Shown: positions 22,441 to 28,119 of the stretch, one piece after another | Layout of the letters: each line of letters opens with the position of its first letter | Position numbering within the stretch: position 1 is the stretch's first letter | Source: Sperchopsis tessellata | Lineage: Eukaryota; Arthropoda; Insecta; Coleoptera; Hydrophilidae | Assembly: GCA_033557685.1 (NCBI GenBank) | Contig: JAWQRN010000588.1 | Span: 1 to 28,119 of the forward strand | Direction: 5' to 3' | Length of the DNA stretch: 28,119 nt | Notes under the pieces: model-generated | Databases searched by the model: none | Seen by the model: the letters and a program-made list of their open reading frames with translations, nothing else | What the model was told of the DNA's origin: nothing | Program-made: the position numbers and the translations under genes

Positions 22441-24116
22441 ATTTTTTTTATTTAGCAAAACCCTCCTTAAGGGTATTTTACTGCAATTACTATCTGATCT
22501 TAAGTGATCAATGAGCAATATTTTGCAAACTTAAATTACTACTACAAATCTCAGGCTTACTCATTAGTATCCCTTAGATTCGAATGACTTAATTACATAA
22601 ACATTAACGTGTGTACACCGTCACTATACTCTGTCTTTGTACCAACACAAACACTAAACTAGCTCGAAGGGTTTGGTCCTCTTGAGCCTTCTGGTCTGAT
22701 TCGCATTATCGAGGAGCTGGATGGCTTCGACATTAACCTGGCGAAGAAATCGCTGTTCAAGACTCTTGACGAATTTGCTAATGGTCTAGATCACAGTGTC
22801 CATCTCCAAGTCCCTATTGAGGTCACAGTTTCTGAAATTCCAGGGGGCATTGTCAATGCTCCTTGGTAATTTGTTTTGGAATCGCTGGATTATTTCTAAA
22901 TTATTCCTTATGGCACAACCCCACTGGCTTGAGAATTTGCTTGTGCAACAGTACTTTGTTATAAATTGACAAAGTGGGATTTCGTCCTAAAAGCCAATAC
23001 ATTTTTCTTATTTTGATATCCAATTCATCTTTTGTTCTTTTTATCATAAGCTCTCTAGGGAAACTTAGCGTCCAATGTTATACCCAAATATTTTGTTGTA
23101 TTAGTATATGGTACCTGAATATTATTTATGCTAACAGAGATACGTTGATTTCTTTTTTTCGTGAAATTGACATAGGCAAATTTAGCCACATTTAATTTAA
23201 TTCTCCATTGCTTCCAGATTTTAATTTTGTTAACTGAGGTCTGCCTATTTATTGCCGCCTCTTCGTGGTCGTGTCGTAAGCCAAGGTGGCTAACGTGTCA
23301 TGCTTCAATTAAGGAATATGACTGGTGTACAGGACAGGCCCCAATACACTGTCCTGGAGCACCCCTGCTCCAATTTCCTTTAGTTCAGAGTAAGCGTCCT
23401 TCATGCTTAATTCTAAAAGCTCTATCTGAAATATAAGACTTCAGAAATTGTGAGAACTGTGCCATATCTTATCAAAAGACTGTGCTACACGAAGAAAGAC
23501 GGCAGAACAAACCTTTCTTTTTTCCAGAGACTTTTATATAACGTCTGTGATCCTATGGACTTGGTCTATAGTTGAGTGCCTCTCTCTGAAGCCAAACTGG
23601 TGTTCTGGGGTTATGTTTTTGTCTTTAGTATTTGGTTTCAACCTTGTAAGAAGAATGTTTTCGAACAGTTTTGAGATTACAGGCATCAAAGAGATTGGCC
23701 TGTAGGATAAAACTTCATTTGGTGGTTTTCCATATCTTAGGCACATATCTCAATCTAAAAGATGAATTAACAAGACAAGCAAGTTGTACAATTGCTTTAA
23801 GAAGAAGTTGTTTTAAAACATCCCTCGTTATCAGGTCATACCCTGGAGCTTTCTTCGGGTTGGTGTTCTCTGTAATGTCTGTTACTGTTTCACTTGGAGT
23901 AGCAAGTTTGATTTTACCAGTTTCTTGGTCGAGGTCTTCTTAGCGAAGAGTGCCCTCGCCCTAATTTGGCTGGAAAGTCTCTTCAAGCTTTTCGGTATAT
24001 CTATTAGCCTTTTGTATATAGCTCTTAGACATGTACCATCTGCATTTCTAATTGGTGGATTATGTAAGATTGGTCTTTTTAACCTATTAGTCTCTCTCCA
24101 AAGCGAATAGTCGGTT
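22441..24116 (-). pseudogene. Jockey-type LINE, 5'-truncated, nested insertion
   Basis: Seen on the minus strand: TDYSLWRETNRLKRPILHNP near 24110, NPKKAPGYDLI near 23890, GKPPNEVLSYRPISLMPVIS, LFENILLTRLKP and HQFGFRERHSTIDQVHRI (23746-23534), SYISDRAFRIKHE near 23420, KWRIKLN, YTNTTKYLGITLDAK near 23090 and KRTKPFELV with its stop at 22656-22654. A 3' UTR of about 200 bp and an A-rich tail follow (22460-22441). Family knowledge: this is the full reverse transcriptase and C-terminus of a widespread insect jockey-clade LINE; the APE endonuclease is missing through 5' truncation, the usual result of incomplete target-primed reverse transcription. The catalytic FADD box is not recoverable. Many frameshifts. 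It interrupts the RTE-like LINE and is flanked by the duplicated target. Confidence 0.88.
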
Positions 24117-24118
24117 CC

Positions 24119-24248
24119 ACGTTGAGTTCAGCTGCTCCTCAGGGATTACTCCGGTGACAAAAATTAAAAGATTAGTTATTGTTTTGATGGCTTTTTCGTC
24201 AGGCCCAAGTGCCTTCACTATTTTTCCCTGTTGTATTACTTTCTTTGG
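24119..24248 (-). pseudogene. RTE-like LINE, upstream segment beyond the nested insertion
   Basis: On the minus strand it reads VIQQGKIVKALGPDEKAIKT, then ITNLL and VTGVIPEEQLNST. This is the GKAPGPD-to-IPEEW stretch that precedes the fingers region of RTE-like reverse transcriptases. Its last 64 bp (24119-24182) are the right copy of the duplicated target, so the frame resumes at 22376-22440. KAPGPD has become KALGPD. On its right it meets the inverted repeat of the DNA transposon. Confidence 0.75.
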
Positions 24249-25471
24249 TGGGGCAAAAGTAATGTCATAATGTGAATTTGCTGCCATTTTGTTAGAAATA
24301 AAAACATGGGCTTTGTTTTCACGGAAAGTTTACTTGAAGGTGTAAAATTGATGACATTTAGTTGAAAAAATGATATCGGTAAAATGACCACCTCCTGAGT
24401 TGATGCACATTTGTGCTCGTTTTACGGCATTTTGAATTGTTGTTCCTCGCAAAACATCTGGCTCCAAATTGCTGATTTTTGTTAGCTTTCAAGACTTGCA
24501 GACTTGCAAGGTTTGTGGTTTGTTGTGGTAAACGCGAGATTTCAAAAAGCTCCAAAGGAAGAAGTGTGGCGCAGTCAGATTTCGCGATCTGGCTGGCGTG
24601 TTCAAATCGCCAAAACGGGAGATCACATGGCCCGGAAATTAGTGTTTGAAAATTTCCATCGTTGCCCGAGCTGCTGGAAATAAAAGTTCTCGAGACGAAA
24701 AAAAAAATCGTTTACCATCTGCCTGTAACGCTCACCAGTTGCGGTTACAATGGTGCCGTCAGCGTCCTCAAAAAAATAAGGACCAATTACTTTTTCACTG
24801 TAAATGCCGCAACAAACAGTCACTTTGAGGTGATGCAAGGGCTCTTCGTGCATTTCATGTGGATTCTCCGTGCCCCAGAAACACAAATTTTGTTTATTCA
24901 CATAACCACTATTTGATTTTGGATACGAAATCATCCTCTTCTTGTACCAGGTTTAACAGAGCATGGGAATAAGTTAACCTCACTTGACGGTCAGCAGGCA
25001 ATAATAGGTAAACAGTTTACACTTTGTATGGGAACATCTTTAGGTCTTTCACTAAAATTCGACGCAACGCTGCTGATGCCAAATTGTGTGCATCATTTTC
25101 TCGTCGATGTTTGTGGACTATCTCGGACGTCCTCGGCCACAGCAGCGATATTGTCGGTCGAACGAGCAATACGGGGCCGGCCACTTCTTGCGACATCTCT
25201 AGTGGACCAAGTTTGCACGAGACGCTCAGCCAAACGCTTAATTGTTCGCGCACAAGGTGGAGGACAACAAGGAAAACGACGACGAAATTCACGTTGCGTG
25301 GTCAAATAAGCAGTAACAATAGTTCCGCGTTCTTCTGGTGTGTATCGCTCCATTGCTTGTTGTCAACTAATTCTCTATCTGTCTAGAATATAAATGTCAA
25401 AGCACAATGACATTTGACGCCATTTGCAAAAATTAAGGCACATTCACATTATGACATTACTTTTGCCCCCA
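24249..25471 (-). mobile_element. Tc1/mariner-type DNA transposon with perfect 28-bp terminal repeats
   Basis: The ends 24250-24277 and 25442-25469 are identical inverted repeats over 28 bp, beginning GGGGCAAAAGTAATG. A TA follows the right end at 25472. The left flank does not show TA, so the expected TA duplication is not intact. Total length of about 1.2 kb fits a one-gene Tc1/mariner-type element. The decayed transposase lies inside on the minus strand. It appears to have inserted into the RTE-like LINE. Confidence 0.85.
24361..25353 (-). pseudogene. Tc1/mariner-superfamily DDE transposase, inactive
   Basis: Seen on the minus strand: MERYTPEERGTIVTAYL (25353), RTIKRLAERL and TRDVARSGRPRI (helix-turn-helix region), LRRILVKDLKMFPYKV near 25040, PADRQVRLTYSHALL, then GYVNKQNLCFWGTENPHEMH, VTVCCGIYSEKVIGPYFFE and TATGERYRQMVNDFF, and near 24560-24370 FFLWSFLKSRVYHNKPQTL, NLEPDVLRGT and AQMCINSGGGHFTDIIF. 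Family knowledge: this is the DDE transposase group with a DUF4817-like N-terminus, about 330 residues. Oddities: the FSDEAHF block with the first catalytic Asp is deleted before GYVNKQN; the SPDLTxPDFFLW block reads ARNLTAPHFFLW, so Asp is replaced by Asn and His; there are several frameshifts and a stop. It cannot catalyse transposition, although its terminal repeats are perfect. Confidence 0.85.
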
Positions 25472-25476
25472 TATGA

Positions 25477-25640
25477 GTTTTTCACCTTTCAATAATGTCT
25501 CGAAATAGTTCTGCAAAACCAACATTTTTTTCAGATTTGTCTGAAATGTTTCTGTAGGTTAAATCTCCAAAACGTTTGTTATCCAAGTATACAATTTGTC
25601 CACATTTAGTATTGAACTATGTTTCTTTTATTCTTCTAGA
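25477..25640 (-). pseudogene. Probable 5'-most piece of the RTE-like LINE
   Basis: On the minus strand just outside the transposon the sequence reads QNYFETLLKGEKLI, like the WKEYFEELLN block that precedes the GKAPGPD region in this LINE group. It would thus continue 24119-24248 once the transposon is removed. Further upstream the match fades before 25640, where the plus-strand I-type LINE begins. The assignment rests on one short motif in the right place and orientation. Confidence 0.45.
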
Positions 25641-26231
25641 CTATATTGTGTAACTGATAATGATCTTCACAAAGAAAGCTGTGTTGATGGACAATATAAT
25701 AAGTGATCCAGTTTTGACAAAGTATAATGTTTATAATACAGTAAAGAGAAGTGTAAGAGAGGAATGGTCAAGAAAGTATGCAACAAATGATAAAGGTCTA
25801 TATTACAAGTCAGTAGATCCAAGTCCTCCAAAAATACCTTGGTTTCGGGGAATTAATAATAAGAGATTTATCACTACTCCATGTAGCCTAAGAGCCATCC
25901 AAGCAAGACTTCCAGCACACTTGTCCAGGAATTAATTTTCCTATCAATTTGTTTTAACCCTCTCGTAGTCTAAATCCTGTGTACGTTATGTATACGTTAT
26001 AACAGTAAAGGACTCCTCTGGCAAACAAATTCCCCTCTTTTGTCCATTGTGTTGATTGTATTTTAAAACATAATATTACCATTAGGATAGGCTCGTATAC
26101 ACAAGGTGGATATACACTTAAGAAAATAAAATATAACAGTATGGAATGATAATCTTTTAGTACTAGTTAAAAAAATAGGCTGGCAAATTGGCTATGCCAA
26201 ATGGCATAATTGTAATAACCAACCAACCAAC
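25640..26231 (+). pseudogene. I-type LINE 3' end with (AACC)n tail
   Basis: Seen: the open frame 25660-25935 reads VKRSVREEWSRKYATNDKGL, then YYKSVDPSPPKIPWFRGI, NNKRFITTPCSLRAIQARLP and AHLSRN before a stop. About 280 bp of non-coding sequence follow and end in TGGCATAATTGTAATAACC with a short AACC repeat to 26231. Family knowledge: a W...KGxxY...P..PWF...FITTxxRLRxxxxxxPAHLxRI stretch lies just after the RNase H domain in I-clade and related LINE ORF2 proteins, and such elements often end in short tandem repeats. The polymerase, endonuclease and most of the RNase H domain are missing. The frame itself is open for 92 codons, so this copy may be younger than its neighbours. Confidence 0.7.
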
Positions 26232-27204
26232 TTAAAGATCTGCAACAATTCATTCCATTTGACATTAATTAAGATTGTTGCTACATCCCGTATTCAAGGC
26301 ATTGAGTCGTTTCGGTTATATTCATTAATTCTAACGTGTACCTGTTTTAATTTACGTCCAGCTCAATACTTATGATACAACATTAACTATTTACAAATTT
26401 AATTATAATCAATTAAAAATTATTGAGAACATACTTACCTCTTTAAAATAAACAACAGTTTCAAGTAAGGTTATAAAAACTGTTTAGAATTTTCGACCGA
26501 AAGATGTTTACATATTAACGAAGCATATATGCATTCTGTTTGTATGCTGAGAGAAAAAAAGAAGAACTATCCTTAGTACAAAAAAATGGAATAATTACAG
26601 TACGCTTAGTGTGAGCGAGCACCTCCCAATTAATATCCTAACATTTAGTAGATGTAGATGAGAATGTAATCCTAACTAAGAAATGAACTTTAAAAAAGCC
26701 TGCTCACCATTCATATAAATTAGAATGCTGTTAGAATACTAATAAAGGTTAAATTCCTATTGAAGTGTTTACAGTATTAGCATAAGAATAGCTTTATTAG
26801 AATTTTGAGTATAGGTATATAAGATGCAATGAAATTCCCAGCTATACTATTATTTCGTGTTTCTTTGGTTGAGTCTCATATTTTAAGAGGATTGTCAAAG
26901 ATGGAATGCATTAAGTCTTACTTATACTAATATGCGAGTAAAAATAACGCTCACCACTGCGTATTTGGTTGTATATTGAATAAAATTGAGTAGTTTATAC
27001 CAAATATAAAATTATTCTCACAGGGTTTGAACCTTCGTTAATACGTTGATGCCTAAAAAAGTTTACCAGAATGGGGGGCGTAGCGTTAATGCATGATTAA
27101 CTCCTTCGATAACAAACAGCCGTTTTTTGGTCATAAATACATTGTTGTTATTAATCTAATTTTTGATTAAATAAAATATTGAGGAAACCGTCGAAGATAA
27201 TATT
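26232..27204. other. AT-rich stretch without a recognised gene
   Basis: No protein motif, RNA gene or transposon end recognised. A consensus-like minus-strand splice donor occurs at 26440 without a supporting exon. The last 20 bp or so (27205-27224) resemble the approximately 347-bp repeat that resumes at 27788. Confidence 0.45.
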
Positions 27205-27224
27205 TGATTTCTGTAATTAACATA

Positions 27225-27785
27225 CAGGGTGCGGCAGAACCGATTATGCAGTTTTGAGGAGTTATAAAAAAGTAATGGGGGTATATAGCGAAAAAAAAGG
27301 TATTATTTTCGAAGTTGGCATTATATACCGATTTTAATAATTAAATTTTGAAAATAATGTCTTCAAAATGGCGGCCGTTAGCAGCAACACTCTGTTGGAG
27401 ACGATCTCTGAAGTTTTGTACAGCTCGATCACACATATCGCGGGGAAAGGCGTTAACTTCTTCAATAATACGCTCCCTTAGCTCTGGTAGGGTGCGATGG
27501 CGACATGTAAAACACCATTCCCTTCAGATATCCCCCTAACAGATCTAAGGGAGTAGATTATTGAAGAAGTTAACGCCATACCCGGCGATATGTGTGAACG
27601 AGCTGACAAAACTTCAGAGATCGTCTCCAACAGTGTATTGCTGCTAACGGTCACCATCTTGAGCAAATTATTATCAAAACTTAATTATTATAAATTGTAT
27701 GTACTGATAACATCGAAAATAAAAACATTTTTTCTCTATATACCTCCATTACTTTTCATAGCTCCTAAAAATTGCTTAATCGGTT
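27225..27785. mobile_element. Foldback element made of two inverted transposase 3' halves
   Basis: Seen: arms 27225-27480 and 27545-27785 are imperfect inverted repeats around a 64-bp loop. The left end begins CAGGGTGCGGCAG preceded by TA (27223-27224); the right end lacks that terminal block, stopping at CGGTT (27785). Each arm encodes the same transposase C-terminus. On the minus strand the left arm reads LRERIIEEVNAFPRDMCDRA, VQNFRDRLQQSVAANGRHFE and a DIIF end with stop; on the plus strand the right arm reads LRE*IIEEVNAIPGDM and later RDRLQQCIAANGHHLE with a frameshift. The loop adds GYLKGMVF, which belongs upstream in the left copy. Family knowledge: this is the tail of a Tc1/mariner-superfamily DDE transposase, related in type to the one at 24361-25353 but with different ends. 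An inverted dimer from internal rearrangement is the likely origin. Confidence 0.85.
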
Positions 27786-27787
27786 AT

Positions 27788-28119
27788 GTATCTATATTAA
27801 CGTGGACGGTTTACTCGATATTTGATTTAATCAAATATCAAAATAATGCATTCATGTGCGGTAAAGGAAGCAACAAATTCTTATTCTTGTGCGAAAATTG
27901 CTATTTCGCGTAGACTAATATTAAATTAACGTAATGATTATTCAATTGCAACATTGAAACATTGCGATACCTCTCATAATATGTTCACTCACGATCTCAA
28001 ATATATACAAGAAATGAAATATGTACCGTACGTAGGAGACAACTAATTACTATCTATAGTAGTGCTGATGACGTCTTAATGACAGAAACACGTGTCCACT
28101 GCATTTAGTTTGTTACCAT
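27788..28119 (+). repeat. Approximately 347-bp repeat, tandem junction plus partial unit, runs off the window
   Basis: 27788-27881 matches the distal end of the repeat unit seen (inverted) at 12707-12800, ending at GGAAGCAACAAATTCT. The next unit then begins immediately and runs from about 27882 to the window edge (238 bp). End joined to beginning means two units in tandem, as in a satellite. Several blocks, such as CAACATTGAAACATTGCGAT near 27949, match the copies at 12.7-13.4 kb closely. The foldback at 27225-27785 appears to sit inside this repeat. Confidence 0.75.
28059..28102 (+). ncRNA. Hammerhead self-cleaving ribozyme (type I) in the repeat
   Basis: Seen: GTAGTG (28059-28064), CTGATGA (28065-28071), stem II GTC/GAC with loop TTAAT and a closing C-A mismatch (28072-28084), GAAA (28085-28088), a minimal stem III in ACACGTGT (28088-28095), C at 28096, then CACTGC (28097-28102), which pairs with GTAGTG over 6 bp (one G-U). 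Family knowledge: every conserved hammerhead core base is present (CUGAUGA, GAA, the A15.1-U16.1 pair and a GUC cleavage triplet), so cleavage is expected after 28096. Short stem III type I ribozymes occur in satellite DNAs of newts and cave crickets and in Penelope-like elements, where they cut long repeat transcripts into units. The copy at 12.7 kb has U-A at the mismatched stem II pair. Activity in a monomer may be weak because stem III is only 2-3 bp. Confidence 0.65.

Noticed and set aside
25024..25386. Plus-strand frames of 93 and 120 codons
   Set aside because: They lie antisense to the transposase N-terminus and have no motifs of their own.
26420..26480. Minus-strand AAAGAG|GTAAGTATG, a strong splice-donor match
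   Set aside because: The upstream open segment is very short, AT-rich and lacks a proper acceptor tract. Isolated donor matches are expected by chance.
27005..27030. Minus-strand GGTTCAAACCC, a tRNA B-box-like word
   Set aside because: No A box, no acceptor or anticodon stem at the right distance, so not a tRNA gene and too little for a SINE call.
1..28119. CRISPR array, bacterial operon or prophage
   Set aside because: No regularly spaced short repeats, no ribosome-binding-site-led gene runs; the transposon content is that of an animal genome.

Overview
This window looks like AT-rich, gene-poor nuclear DNA of an arthropod, most likely an insect. The evidence is a dense set of decayed transposable elements whose protein remnants match families common in insects: mariner and Tc1 transposases, RTE-, jockey-, R1- and I-type LINE reverse transcriptases. 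There are also foldback elements and a tandem-type repeat. There is no bacterial-style gene packing, no operon and no recognisable RNA polymerase III gene. I found no intact protein-coding gene. The only candidate for host coding sequence is one 126-nt exon-like segment at 18208-18333 (minus strand) with plausible splice sites.

Layout. 1-558: a broken mariner transposase running off the left edge. 670-4500: mostly unassigned, with a GC-rich tract near 1290, a short-terminal-repeat element (2542-3043) and a Tc1-like transposase fragment (3181-3460). 4505-4953: a foldback element between TA microsatellites, whose arms carry a degenerate hammerhead-like motif. 4954-9828: AT-rich, with a compact hammerhead-ribozyme-like palindrome at 8529-8651. 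9829-12440: two LINE fragments. 12694-13394: two copies of an approximately 347-bp repeat placed head to head. 13395-18207: no recognisable gene. 18208-18333: candidate exon, with a LINE remnant (18360-19418) ending just upstream of its acceptor.

20570-26231 is a transposon stack. An R1-like LINE tail is followed by an RTE-like LINE (21150 to about 25640, minus strand). That LINE is interrupted by a 5'-truncated jockey-type LINE (22441-24116), flanked by a duplicated target of about 65 bp, and by a Tc1/mariner-type transposon (24249-25471) with perfect 28-bp terminal inverted repeats but lost catalytic residues. A plus-strand I-type LINE 3' end with an (AACC)n tail (25640-26231) closes the stack. 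27225-27785 is a foldback made of two inverted 3' halves of another transposase element, apparently inserted into the same approximately 347-bp repeat, which resumes at 27788 and leaves the window at 28119.

The most striking signal is that this repeat carries, at 28059-28102, what reads as a complete type I hammerhead self-cleaving ribozyme. Every core base is present, with a 6-bp stem I and a GUC cleavage triplet. The two head-to-head copies at 12.7-13.4 kb both lack the 12 nt that supply the cleavage site and the 3' strand of stem I. All alignments were made by eye.
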